A stretch of DNA of 19,924 nt from Leyella stercorea (lineage in GTDB: Bacteria; Bacteroidota; Bacteroidia; Bacteroidales; Bacteroidaceae), in NCBI RefSeq assembly GCF_019052365.1, contig NZ_JAHQUY010000054.1, forward strand, positions 1 through 19,924, read 5' to 3'. The notes under the pieces were generated by a model. The model was not told where the DNA came from and did no database searches. It was given only the letters and a program-made list of their open reading frames with translations. Below are positions 7,125 to 15,459 of this stretch, in pieces (positions within the stretch are counted from its first letter, which is position 1; each line of letters begins with the position of its first letter). The translations under genes and the position numbers were made by a program.

Positions 7125-7828
7125 GAAAACCTGTCATCAAGAGTATTCCTTACGATGAGTTCAAGGACAACAAGGGCCTTGAGACAATCGTAGACGAGCT
7201 CCACGAGGGCGGCGTCAACGTAGTGGTTGGCTCACTCGACCAGGCTATCAACTGGGGTCGTTCCAACTCTTTGTGGTCATTAACATTCGGTACATCATGC
7301 TGCGGTATTGAGTTCATGGCAGTAGGTTGCGCCCGTTACGACTTCTCTCGCTTCGGCTTCGAGGTGACACGTAACTCTCCTCGTCAGGCCGACCTTATCA
7401 TGTGCGCCGGTACCATCACCAACAAGATGGCGCCAGTCTTCAAGCGTCTCTACGACGAGATGGCTGAGCCTAAGTACGTTGTGGCAGTGGGCGGTTGCGC
7501 TATCTCTGGCGGTCCGTTCAAGAAGTCGTACAACGTAGTGCGCGGCATCTCGGAGATTGTGCCCGTAGACGTATACGTGCCCGGCTGTCCTCCGCGTCCG
7601 GAGGCTATCCTCTACGGCATGATGCAGCTGCAGCGCAAGGTGAAGGTCGAGAAGTTCTTCGGCGGAGCAAACCACAAGATGACACATGAGGAGAAAGAAC
7701 TCTCTATGTCTAAGGGCGGTCTGCACGGCTTGAGCAACGAGGCTCTCGCCAGCGAAGCAAAGCGCGAGACAATCGTAGTGAACGAGGTGCCGGAAGGCTT
7801 CGATGCAAAGAAAGGTCTAACTGATTAA
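7115..7828 (+). CDS. nuoB: NADH-quinone oxidoreductase subunit B
   Basis: This peripheral subunit carries the terminal 4Fe-4S cluster N2, which passes electrons to quinone. Likely ligands are Cys62-Cys63 (TSCCGIEF), Cys128 (VGGCAISGGPF) and Cys158 (VPGCPPRPEAI). Also present are CAGTITNKMAPV (97-108) and the conserved GCARYDFSRFGFEV. The frame is open to 7004, but that start would overlap nuoA by 121 bp with unrelated sequence. The ATG at 7115 has AGGAG 9 nt upstream and begins MEVRKPVIKSIPYDEF. At 237 residues the protein has a C-terminal extension of about 55 residues (after VEKFFGGANHK) without cysteines or a motif I recognise. Confidence 0.97.
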   Translation: MEVRKPVIKSIPYDEFKDNKGLETIVDELHEGGVNVVVGSLDQAINWGRSNSLWSLTFGTSCCGIEFMAVGCARYDFSRFGFEVTRNSPRQADLIMCAGTITNKMAPVFKRLYDEMAEPKYVVAVGGCAISGGPFKKSYNVVRGISEIVPVDVYVPGCPPRPEAILYGMMQLQRKVKVEKFFGGANHKMTHEEKELSMSKGGLHGLSNEALASEAKRETIVVNEVPEGFDAKKGLTD

Positions 7829-7846
7829 TATAATAAGGTATAAGAT

Positions 7847-9418
7847 ATGAAACTTGAAAACATAGAACTCTCATTCGACAATTTTGCGAGTGAGATGTCG
7901 AAACTGAAGAACCAGAAACATTTCGACTACCTTGTTACCATCATCGGCGAGGACTTCGGCGAGGAAGGCTTGGGATGTATCTACATTCTTGAGAACACCG
8001 ACAACAACGAGCGCTGCTCTGTGCGCACCATCGCAAAGAAGGTGGACGGCAGCGACGTGATTCCTACCGTCGTAGAGCTCTGGAAGGCAGCCGAGCTGCT
8101 CGAGCGCGAGGTCTACGACTTCGTAGGCATCAAGTTCCTGGGTCACCCCGACATGCGCCGTCTGTTCCTCCGTACCGACTTCAACGGCTATCCGTTGCGC
8201 AAGGACTTCGACATGAGCCCCGAGGCAAACCAGTTCCCGCTTACCGACGAGCCCGAGTCTGACTACACCGTTGTGTACAGTCTCGACGCCGACGGCCACC
8301 TCGTAGCTACAAAGAAGCGCCTCTTCGAGGACACCGACTTCGTTGTGAACATCGGCCCTAACCACCCGTCTACACACGGTGTGCTCCGCTTGCAGACCGT
8401 TCTCGACGGCGAGAAGGTGAAGCGCATCTATCCGCACCTGGGCTATATCCACCGCGGCATCGAGAAGATGTGGGAGGGCATGACCTATCCGCAGACACTC
8501 GCTCTCACCGACCGTCTCAACTACCTCTCTGCCATGATGCACCGCCACGCTCTCGTAGGCGTCATCGAGGAGGGTATAGGCGTTGAGCTTACCGACCGCA
8601 TCCACTACATCCGCACCATCATGGACGAGCTGCAGCGTATCGACTCCCACTTGCTCTACCTCGGCTGTACAGCGCAGGACTTGGGCGCCCTCACAGCGTT
8701 CCTCTACTGCATGCGCGACCGCGAGCACGTGCTCAACGTGATGGAGGAGACCACCGGCGGACGACTCATCCAGAACTACTACCGCATCGGCGGATGCCAG
8801 GCAGACATCGACCCGAAGTTCGTAGAGAACACAAAGAAGCTCTGCAAGTATCTGCGTCCGATGATTCAGGAGTATCTCGACGTGTTCGGCGACAACGTAA
8901 TCACACACAACCGCTTGGTAGGCGTTGGTCCGATGGGACGCGAAGACTGTATCAACTACGCCGTGACAGGTCCGGCAGGACGTGCCGCAGGCTGGAAGAA
9001 CGATACACGTAAGCGCCACCCGTACGATCTCTACGACAAGGTAGAGTGGGAGGAGATTACAATGACCGGTTGCGACTCAATGGACCGCTACTACTGCCAC
9101 ATTAAGGAGCTCTATCAGAGCCTTAACATCATCGAGCAGCTCATCGACAACATTCCGGAGGGCGACTTCTACGTTAAGCAGAAGCCAATCATCAAGGTGC
9201 CCGAGGGACAGTGGTACTTCTCTGTAGAGGGAGCCAGCGGCGAGTTTGGCGTATATCTCCACTCTAAGGGCGACAAGAGTCCTTACCGTATGAAGATGCG
9301 TCCGATGGGTCTGACACTGACCGGCGCTCTCGACCCGATGCTTCGCGGACAGAAGATTGCCGACCTCATCACCACCGGTGCGGCTATCGACTTCGTAATT
9401 CCTGACATCGACCGTTAA
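7847..9418 (+). CDS. nuoCD: NADH-quinone oxidoreductase subunit C/D fusion
   Basis: The 523-residue fused protein covers the two subunits that link the iron-sulfur arm to the quinone pocket. Residues 1 to about 140 are the NuoC (30-kDa) part with the signature EREVYDFVGIKFLGHPDMRR (86-105). From about 163 the NuoD (49-kDa) part begins with VVNIGPNHPSTHGVLR, including His173 and His177, and Tyr226 in DRLNYLSAM, residues that line the quinone site in characterised complexes. The end LITTGAAIDFVIPDIDR matches the NuoD C-terminus, though the family more often reads GSIDVVMGDVDR. The fusion is known from Enterobacteria and Bacteroidota. It starts 18 nt after nuoB. Confidence 0.97.
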   Translation: MKLENIELSFDNFASEMSKLKNQKHFDYLVTIIGEDFGEEGLGCIYILENTDNNERCSVRTIAKKVDGSDVIPTVVELWKAAELLEREVYDFVGIKFLGHPDMRRLFLRTDFNGYPLRKDFDMSPEANQFPLTDEPESDYTVVYSLDADGHLVATKKRLFEDTDFVVNIGPNHPSTHGVLRLQTVLDGEKVKRIYPHLGYIHRGIEKMWEGMTYPQTLALTDRLNYLSAMMHRHALVGVIEEGIGVELTDRIHYIRTIMDELQRIDSHLLYLGCTAQDLGALTAFLYCMRDREHVLNVMEETTGGRLIQNYYRIGGCQADIDPKFVENTKKLCKYLRPMIQEYLDVFGDNVITHNRLVGVGPMGREDCINYAVTGPAGRAAGWKNDTRKRHPYDLYDKVEWEEITMTGCDSMDRYYCHIKELYQSLNIIEQLIDNIPEGDFYVKQKPIIKVPEGQWYFSVEGASGEFGVYLHSKGDKSPYRMKMRPMGLTLTGALDPMLRGQKIADLITTGAAIDFVIPDIDR

Positions 9419-9439
9419 CGAAATCATAAATTAAAAGAA

Positions 9440-10525
9440 ATGTTTGACTTTAGTATAGTAACAAACTGGTTCCACAATCTCCTCTCACAGACCTGCGGTC
9501 TTGGAGATTTCTGGACAATACTGATCGAGTGCATCCTGGTTGGTGTCTGCATTCTCGCAGGTTACGCCATCCTCGCCATCATCTTGATCTTCATGGAGCG
9601 TAAGGTCTGCGCCTACTTCCAGTGTCGTCTTGGCCCGATGCGCGTAGGTCCTTGGGGTATATTCCAGGTGTTCGCCGACGTGCTTAAGATGCTCATCAAG
9701 GAGATCTTCTCAGTAGACGGCGCCGACAAGGTGCTCTACTATGTTGCTCCGTTCCTCGTGATCATCGCTTCCGTGGGCACCTTCTCGTTCCTCCCGTGGA
9801 ACAACGGCGCTCAGGTGCTCGACTTCAACGTAGGCCTGTTCCTCATGTCGGCTATCTCGAGCATCGGCATCGTGGGCATCTTCATGGCAGGTTGGGGCTC
9901 TAACAACAAGTATTCGGTAGTTTCGGCTATGCGTGGCGCCGTGCAGCTCATCTCATACGAGATGTCACTCGCTCTCTGCCTCATTACCGCCGTTGTGCTC
10001 ACCGGCACAATGCGGGTATCGGGCATCGTAGAGGCACAGACCGGCGCTTTCGGCTGGCTAATCTTCAAGGGACACATCCCGGCTATCATCGCCTTCCTCG
10101 TGTTCCTCGTAGCAGGCAACGCCGAGGCAAACCGCGGCCCGTTCGACTTGGCTGAGGCTGAGTCGGAGCTTACAGCCGGCTATCACACCGAGTATTCGGG
10201 TATGGGCTTCGGCTTCTACTACCTCGCCGAGTACCTCAACCTCTTCGTAGTTTCGGCAATCGCCACCACAGTGTTCCTCGGCGGCTGGGCTCCGTTCAAC
10301 ATCGGCGTTGAGGCAGTTGACAACGTGCTCAACTTCATCCCCGGCATCGTATGGTTCCTCGGAAAGACATTCGCCGTAGTATGGCTGCTCATGTGGGTGC
10401 GCTGGACATTCCCGCGTCTGCGTGTCGACCAGATACTGAAGCTCGAGTGGAAGTACTTGATGCCTTTGTGTCTTATCAACTTGATTCTCATGACTGTAGT
10501 TGTGGCATTCGGTTGGCACTTCTAA
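9440..10525 (+). CDS. nuoH: NADH-quinone oxidoreductase subunit H
   Basis: This membrane subunit forms much of the quinone-binding cavity and connects it to the pumping arm. The 361 residues include about eight membrane helices. Family marks in order are FMERKVCAYFQCRLGPMRVG (51-70), QVFADVLKMLIKE (76-88), and the acidic loop EANRGPFDLAEAESELTAGY (229-248) with HTEYSG after it, which is the hallmark of the family. The C-terminal RWTFPRLRVDQILKLEWK is also typical. It lies 21 nt after nuoCD and 18 nt before nuoI. Confidence 0.97.
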   Translation: MFDFSIVTNWFHNLLSQTCGLGDFWTILIECILVGVCILAGYAILAIILIFMERKVCAYFQCRLGPMRVGPWGIFQVFADVLKMLIKEIFSVDGADKVLYYVAPFLVIIASVGTFSFLPWNNGAQVLDFNVGLFLMSAISSIGIVGIFMAGWGSNNKYSVVSAMRGAVQLISYEMSLALCLITAVVLTGTMRVSGIVEAQTGAFGWLIFKGHIPAIIAFLVFLVAGNAEANRGPFDLAEAESELTAGYHTEYSGMGFGFYYLAEYLNLFVVSAIATTVFLGGWAPFNIGVEAVDNVLNFIPGIVWFLGKTFAVVWLLMWVRWTFPRLRVDQILKLEWKYLMPLCLINLILMTVVVAFGWHF

Positions 10526-10543
10526 AAACACATCATTAAAACA

Positions 10544-11080
10544 ATGGAAGAAAACAAAAAATCATATTTCGGAGAAATCGGAGCTGCTGTGAAGACTCTC
10601 GCCGTAGGTATGAAGACCACCTGGAAGGAGTACTTCACACCGAAGAGCACTGAGCAGTATCCCGAGAACCGCAAGACCACACTGCACGTAGCAGCACGCC
10701 ACCGCGGACGTCTGGTGATGAACCGCGACGAGAACGGCGCCGTGAAGTGTACTGCTTGTACACTCTGCGAGAAGGCTTGCCCGAACGGCACCATCAAGAT
10801 CGTGTCGCAGATGGTTGAGAACCCGGAGACAGGCAAGAAGAAAAAGCAGCTCGTCGACTATCAGTACGACCTCGGCGACTGCATGTTCTGCGAGCTCTGC
10901 GTGAACGCCTGCAACTTCGGCGCAATCAAATTTGTAAACGATTTCGAGAACTCGGTATTCGACCGCGAAGCACTCGTGCTTCACCTCGACAAGGAAGTGT
11001 ACGAGGGCGGCTCGCTGCCTAACATCATCGACGGCGGCGCCGACTTCGAAATCGGAACGTTTAACACCAAAACAAAATAA
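10544..11080 (+). CDS. nuoI: NADH-quinone oxidoreductase subunit I (2x 4Fe-4S ferredoxin type)
   Basis: This peripheral iron-sulfur subunit feeds electrons to NuoB. Two ferredoxin-type motifs are intact: CTACTLCEKACP (Cys69, 72, 75, 79) and CMFCELCVNACN (Cys113, 116, 119, 123), the ligands for clusters N6a and N6b. The N-terminus (LAVGMKTTWKEYFTP) is the usual amphipathic contact with the membrane arm. It has 178 residues, with a lysine-rich linker GKKKKQL between the motifs. Because no nuoG is present, NuoI may be the entry point for the unknown electron donor; this is an inference. Confidence 0.97.
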   Translation: MEENKKSYFGEIGAAVKTLAVGMKTTWKEYFTPKSTEQYPENRKTTLHVAARHRGRLVMNRDENGAVKCTACTLCEKACPNGTIKIVSQMVENPETGKKKKQLVDYQYDLGDCMFCELCVNACNFGAIKFVNDFENSVFDREALVLHLDKEVYEGGSLPNIIDGGADFEIGTFNTKTK

Positions 11081-11093
11081 GGAGTAAGAAAAT

Positions 11094-11612
11094 ATGGCAA
11101 GTATAGTAATGTTTTGCATCTTGGCAGTAGTAATCCTCGGATCGGCTGTCATGTGCGTGACCACAAAGCGCATCATGCGTTCGGTCACATTCCTGCTTTT
11201 CGTACTCCTCGGAGTGGCAGGTCTCTACTTCCTGCTCGACTACACCTATCTCGGTGCAGCACAGATCAGCGTCTACGCTGGCGGTATGGTGATGATGTAC
11301 ATCTTCGCCGTGCAGCTCGTAAGCAAGCGCACACTCCAGGGACTGGTAGAGCGCATTAAGGGCTGTCGTGCCCTCTCTTACGCACTCATCTGCCTCGTAG
11401 GTCTGGCTACCGTAGCCGGTGTACAGCTCAAGAATGGTTTCCTCTCTGTAGCTCTTGACGGCGGCGAGGTGCCCATGCAGACCATCGGCGAGGCTCTTCT
11501 CGGTTCAGAAAAGTATCAGTATGTATTGCCCTTCGAGTTCATCTCAGTATTCCTGCTGGCATGTATCATTGGCGCAATCGTTGTAGCACGTAAAGAAAAG
11601 GAGGACAAGTAA
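11094..11612 (+). CDS. nuoJ: NADH-quinone oxidoreductase subunit J
   Basis: This 172-residue membrane subunit has about five helices. The conserved third-helix segment FLLDYTYLGAAQISVYAGG (46-64), followed by MVMMYIFAVQLVS, identifies it; the bend in this helix is thought to help couple quinone chemistry to pumping. The stop lies only 3 nt before the nuoK ATG, and the AAGGAGG inside its last codons serves as the nuoK ribosome-binding site. Confidence 0.95.
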   Translation: MASIVMFCILAVVILGSAVMCVTTKRIMRSVTFLLFVLLGVAGLYFLLDYTYLGAAQISVYAGGMVMMYIFAVQLVSKRTLQGLVERIKGCRALSYALICLVGLATVAGVQLKNGFLSVALDGGEVPMQTIGEALLGSEKYQYVLPFEFISVFLLACIIGAIVVARKEKEDK

Positions 11613-11615
11613 ATT

Positions 11616-11924
11616 ATGGTACCAGTAGAATGTTATTTCGTGCTTAGCGCACTTCTGTTCTTCATCGGCGTATACGGCTTCGTAACACGCCGCAACCTGA
11701 TAGCCATGCTCGTCTCTATAGAGCTCGTGCTCAACGCAGTAGACCTGAACTTTGCGGCTTTCAACCGCCTGCTCTTCCCCGGCGAGTTCGAGGGCTTCTT
11801 CATGACCCTCTTCTCAATCGGCGTGAGCGCAGCAGAGAGCGCCGTAGCTATCGCGATTATTATTAACGTTTACCGCAATTTCCACAGCGATCAGGTGAAC
11901 AGTATTGAAAACATGAAATATTAA
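11616..11924 (+). CDS. nuoK: NADH-quinone oxidoreductase subunit K
   Basis: This MrpC-like membrane subunit has 102 residues and three helices. The two buried glutamates needed for proton transfer are visible: Glu36 (MLVSIELVLNAVDLNF) and Glu74 (VSAAESAVAIAI). Length and spacing match the family. The ATG at 11616 has AAGGAGG 11 nt upstream within nuoJ, one of the clearest ribosome-binding sites in the operon. nuoL follows after 7 nt. Confidence 0.97.
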   Translation: MVPVECYFVLSALLFFIGVYGFVTRRNLIAMLVSIELVLNAVDLNFAAFNRLLFPGEFEGFFMTLFSIGVSAAESAVAIAIIINVYRNFHSDQVNSIENMKY

Positions 11925-11931
11925 TTAGATT

Positions 11932-13944
11932 ATGGATTTTACATATTCAATATGGATTCTTCTGTTGCCGCTGATCAGCTTCCTGGTTATCGGTCTGCCA
12001 GAATTCGTGAATAAGAAGTATTCCTGGTCGCATAAGACAGCCGGACTGATTGGCACCTGCTCTCTGGGCTTGGTGGCAGCACTCAGCTACTACACTGCGT
12101 TCCAGTATTTCACAGCCGACCGTCTTGCCGACGGCACCTTCGCAACCTTCGTTCCCTACAACGTTACATGGTTGCCGCTGGGCCATCTGCACTTCGACCT
12201 CGGTGTGCTGCTCGACCCGATTTCGGTGATGATGCTCATCGTCATCTCTACGGTCAGCCTTATGGTGCACATCTACTCGTTCGGCTACATGCACGGTGAG
12301 AAAGGCTTCCAGCGCTACTACGCTTTCCTTTCTCTCTTCACGATGTCAATGCTCGGACTCGTGCTTGCTACAAACATCTTCCAGATGTACATGTTCTGGG
12401 AGCTTGTGGGTGTAAGCTCTTACCTCCTCATTGGCTTCTACTACACTCTGCACGCAGCCGTTCACGCTTCTAAGAAGGCGTTCATCGTGACACGCTTCGC
12501 CGATATGTTCTTCCTCATCGGTATTCTCATCTTCGGCTACTACACAGGAAGCTACAACTTCTCGTTCACCGGAACAGAGATTGCTTACGGCGCAGGCGCT
12601 TCTGCCTTCACCGTTGCTGACAGCGCACGCGCTCTTGCTGCAGGCGGCATGATTCTGCCTACAGCCCTTGTGCTTATGTTCATCGGTGGTGCAGGTAAGT
12701 CGGCAATGTTCCCGTTGCACATCTGGTTGCCGGACGCAATGGAAGGTCCGACACCGGTATCTGCACTTATCCACGCCGCTACCATGGTCGTTGCAGGTGT
12801 GTTCCAGATTGCACGTCTTTTCCCGGTATGGATCGAGTACGCTCCGCAGGCTCTTGAGGTAGTCGTTATCGTAGGTGCTTTCACAGCCTTCTACGCAGCA
12901 GCCGTTGCTTGCGCACAGAGCGACATCAAGCGTGTGCTTGCATTCTCTACAATCTCTCAGATTGCGTTCATGATGGTAGCACTCGGCGTATGTCTGCCGG
13001 GTCACCACGGTGCGGCTCTCGACAACCATGCACAGCTTGGCTACATGGCTTCTATGTTCCACCTGTTCACACACGCCATGTTCAAGGCTTGTCTGTTCCT
13101 CGGAGCTGGTTGCATCATCCATGCTGTTCACTCTAACGAGATGTCTGCAATGGGCGGTCTGCGCAAGTACATGCCTATCACACACATCACATTCCTCATC
13201 TCTTGCCTCGCTATCGCAGGTATCCCGTTCTTCTCGGGCTTCAGCTCTAAGGACGAGATCATCACTGCTTGCTTCGAGTACTCACCGCTCTGCGGCTGGT
13301 GGATGACAGGCGTAGCCGCTATGACAGCGTTCTACATGTTCCGCCTCTACTACGGCATCTTCTGGGGTACAGAGAACAAGGAGCTGCATGCTCACCACAC
13401 ACCGCACGAGGCTCCGGCTACAATGACCTTCCCTCTCGTGTTCCTGAGCATCGTCACCGTAGGTGTTGGTGTTGTTACCACACTCGGCGGCTTCTGCGAC
13501 TGGAGCTGGGCAAGCTTCGGCTCTATCGTGAGCGCTGCAGGCACAGCCTACACCGTTCACTTCGACCCGCAGGTGGCTGCTACATCTACAGTGATCGCTA
13601 TCCTCTCTATCGCCCTTGCTACATATATCTACAAGGGTGAGAAGCAGCCTATCGCCGACAAGCTGTACGCTACATTCCCGCGTCTGCATCGTTGGGCTTA
13701 CAAGCGCTTCTACATGGACGAGGTTTACCAGTTTGTTACTCACAAGATTCTGTTCCGCTACGTCAGCCGTCCGGTACAGTGGATCGACGAGAAGATCATC
13801 AACGGTCTTATCGACTTCACTGCTTGGGGTGCTAACGAGGCAGGTGAGACCATCCGCCCATGGCAGAGCGGCGACGTTCGCCAGTATGCCGTTTGGTTCA
13901 TCACAGGTACGGTAGCTTTAACATTATTATTACTTTGCTTATAA
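11932..13944 (+). CDS. nuoL: NADH-quinone oxidoreductase subunit L
   Basis: This is the distal antiporter-like proton-pumping subunit, 670 residues. Key features are LDPISVMMLIVISTVSLMVH (94-113), Glu157 in MYMFWELVGVSSYLLIGFY, Lys256 in GGAGKSAMFPLHIWLPDAM, and EGPTPVSALIHAATMVVAGV (271-290). The C-terminal part (YKRFYMDEVYQFVTHKILF) leads into the long lateral helix and a final membrane helix (WFITGTVALTLLLL). The ion-path residues expected in this family are kept. It is spaced 7 nt from both nuoK and nuoM. Confidence 0.97.
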   Translation: MDFTYSIWILLLPLISFLVIGLPEFVNKKYSWSHKTAGLIGTCSLGLVAALSYYTAFQYFTADRLADGTFATFVPYNVTWLPLGHLHFDLGVLLDPISVMMLIVISTVSLMVHIYSFGYMHGEKGFQRYYAFLSLFTMSMLGLVLATNIFQMYMFWELVGVSSYLLIGFYYTLHAAVHASKKAFIVTRFADMFFLIGILIFGYYTGSYNFSFTGTEIAYGAGASAFTVADSARALAAGGMILPTALVLMFIGGAGKSAMFPLHIWLPDAMEGPTPVSALIHAATMVVAGVFQIARLFPVWIEYAPQALEVVVIVGAFTAFYAAAVACAQSDIKRVLAFSTISQIAFMMVALGVCLPGHHGAALDNHAQLGYMASMFHLFTHAMFKACLFLGAGCIIHAVHSNEMSAMGGLRKYMPITHITFLISCLAIAGIPFFSGFSSKDEIITACFEYSPLCGWWMTGVAAMTAFYMFRLYYGIFWGTENKELHAHHTPHEAPATMTFPLVFLSIVTVGVGVVTTLGGFCDWSWASFGSIVSAAGTAYTVHFDPQVAATSTVIAILSIALATYIYKGEKQPIADKLYATFPRLHRWAYKRFYMDEVYQFVTHKILFRYVSRPVQWIDEKIINGLIDFTAWGANEAGETIRPWQSGDVRQYAVWFITGTVALTLLLLCL

Positions 13945-13951
13945 TTAGAAT

Positions 13952-15439
13952 ATGAATATATTAAGTTTATTCGTAGTAATCCCTGCGTTGATGCTGCTCG
14001 GTCTGTGGATCGCACGCAACGTCAATCAGGTGCGTGGTGTGATGGTTGCCGGTTCATCTTGCCTCTTGGCAATGAGCGTATGGCTCACGCTCCACTTCAT
14101 CAGCGAGCGCGCTGGCGGCAACACCGAGGAGATGATTCTCCATGCCTCTACTGCGTGGTTCCCGGCTTTGCACATCAACTATGAGGTTGGTGTAGACGGT
14201 ATCTCTGTTGTGATGTTGCTGCTTTCGAGCATCATCGTCTTCACCGGTACATTCGCTTCATGGAAGCTCAAACCCCTCACCAAGGAGTTCTTCATGTGGT
14301 TCACTCTTCTCTCGACAGGTGTTTACGGTTTCTTCATCTCGATCGACCTCTTCACTATGTTCATGTTCTACGAGGTGGCACTCATCCCGATGTACCTTCT
14401 CATTGGTTTCTGGGGTTCGGGTCGCAAGGAGTATGCAGCCATGAAGCTTACGTTGATGCTTATGGGCGGTTCTGCGCTCATCATCCTTGGCTTGGTAGGC
14501 ATCTACTTCTTCAACGGTGCTTCTACGATGAGCATCCTTGAGATTGCGCACAACAACCACATCCCGGCAGCCGTTCAGAACGTGTTGTTCCCGTTTGTGT
14601 TCATCGGTTTCGGCGTGCTTGGCGCGTTGTTCCCGTTCCACACATGGTCTCCTATCGGTCACGGTTGCGCCCCGACATCAGTGTCTATGCTCCACGCAGG
14701 TGTGCTCATGAAGCTCGGCGGCTACGGCTGCTTCCGCATCGCAATGTTCCTCCTGCCGCAGGCAGCTAACGACTTGGCTTGGATATTCCTTATCCTCACA
14801 ACCATCTCTGTCGTTTACGGTGCGTTCTCGGCTTGCGTACAGACCGACTTGAAGTTCATCAACGCTTACTCATCAGTGTCTCACTGTGGCTTGGTGCTCT
14901 TCGCACTCTTGATGATGACCAAGGTGAGCTGCACGGGTGCTATCCTCCAGATGCTCTCTCACGGTTTGATGACAGCCCTCTTCTTCGCCCTCATCGGTAT
15001 GATCTACGGTCGTACACACACACGTGACATCCGTGAGCTTGGCGGTTTGATGAAGATTATGCCGTTCCTCTCTGTAGGCTACGTGATTGCAGGTTTGGCT
15101 AACCTCGGTTTGCCGGGCTTCTCAGGCTTCATCGCCGAGATGACCATCTTCAACGGTTCGTTCGAGAATGCCGACACATTCCACCGTTGCTGCACCGTCA
15201 TCGCTATCACCTCAATCGTTGTGACCGCTGTGTACATCCTCCGTACCGTGGGCTTCATCCTCTTCGAGAAGGTGAAGAACCCGCACTTCGAGGAGCTCAC
15301 CGACGCTACATGGGACGAGCGCTTCGCTGTATGCTGCCTCATCTTCTGCGTTGCAGGTCTGGGTTCGTTCCCGATCTGGGCAAGCCATGTTATCAGCAAT
15401 GCCGTAGTACCAATCCTCAGCGTAATTCCAACACTTTAA
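13952..15439 (+). CDS. nuoM: NADH-quinone oxidoreductase subunit M
   Basis: This is an antiporter-like proton-pumping subunit, 495 residues with about 14 helices. Glu141 in MFMFYEVALIPMYLLIGFWG is the conserved helix-5 glutamate. In the helix-7 region the usual K-x-P-L-F-P-F-H-x-W-L-P pattern reads LGALFPFHTWSPIGHG (223-238), so the lysine position appears to be Leu223. The helix-8 lysine (Lys254 in LHAGVLMKLGGYG) is kept. The rest is ordinary NuoM, including RDIRELGGLMKIMP and NLGLPGFSGFIAEM. It starts 7 nt after nuoL and ends 20 nt before nuoN. Confidence 0.96.
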   Translation: MNILSLFVVIPALMLLGLWIARNVNQVRGVMVAGSSCLLAMSVWLTLHFISERAGGNTEEMILHASTAWFPALHINYEVGVDGISVVMLLLSSIIVFTGTFASWKLKPLTKEFFMWFTLLSTGVYGFFISIDLFTMFMFYEVALIPMYLLIGFWGSGRKEYAAMKLTLMLMGGSALIILGLVGIYFFNGASTMSILEIAHNNHIPAAVQNVLFPFVFIGFGVLGALFPFHTWSPIGHGCAPTSVSMLHAGVLMKLGGYGCFRIAMFLLPQAANDLAWIFLILTTISVVYGAFSACVQTDLKFINAYSSVSHCGLVLFALLMMTKVSCTGAILQMLSHGLMTALFFALIGMIYGRTHTRDIRELGGLMKIMPFLSVGYVIAGLANLGLPGFSGFIAEMTIFNGSFENADTFHRCCTVIAITSIVVTAVYILRTVGFILFEKVKNPHFEELTDATWDERFAVCCLIFCVAGLGSFPIWASHVISNAVVPILSVIPTL

Positions 15440-15459
15440 TAACAGTTCAGCAGTAAAAA

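Noticed and set aside
7871..9019. 382-residue reverse frame opposite nuoCD, and similar long reverse frames opposite nuoL, nuoI and nuoH
   Set aside because: They are shadows of codon bias in well-identified genes; no domain, promoter or ribosome-binding site supports them.
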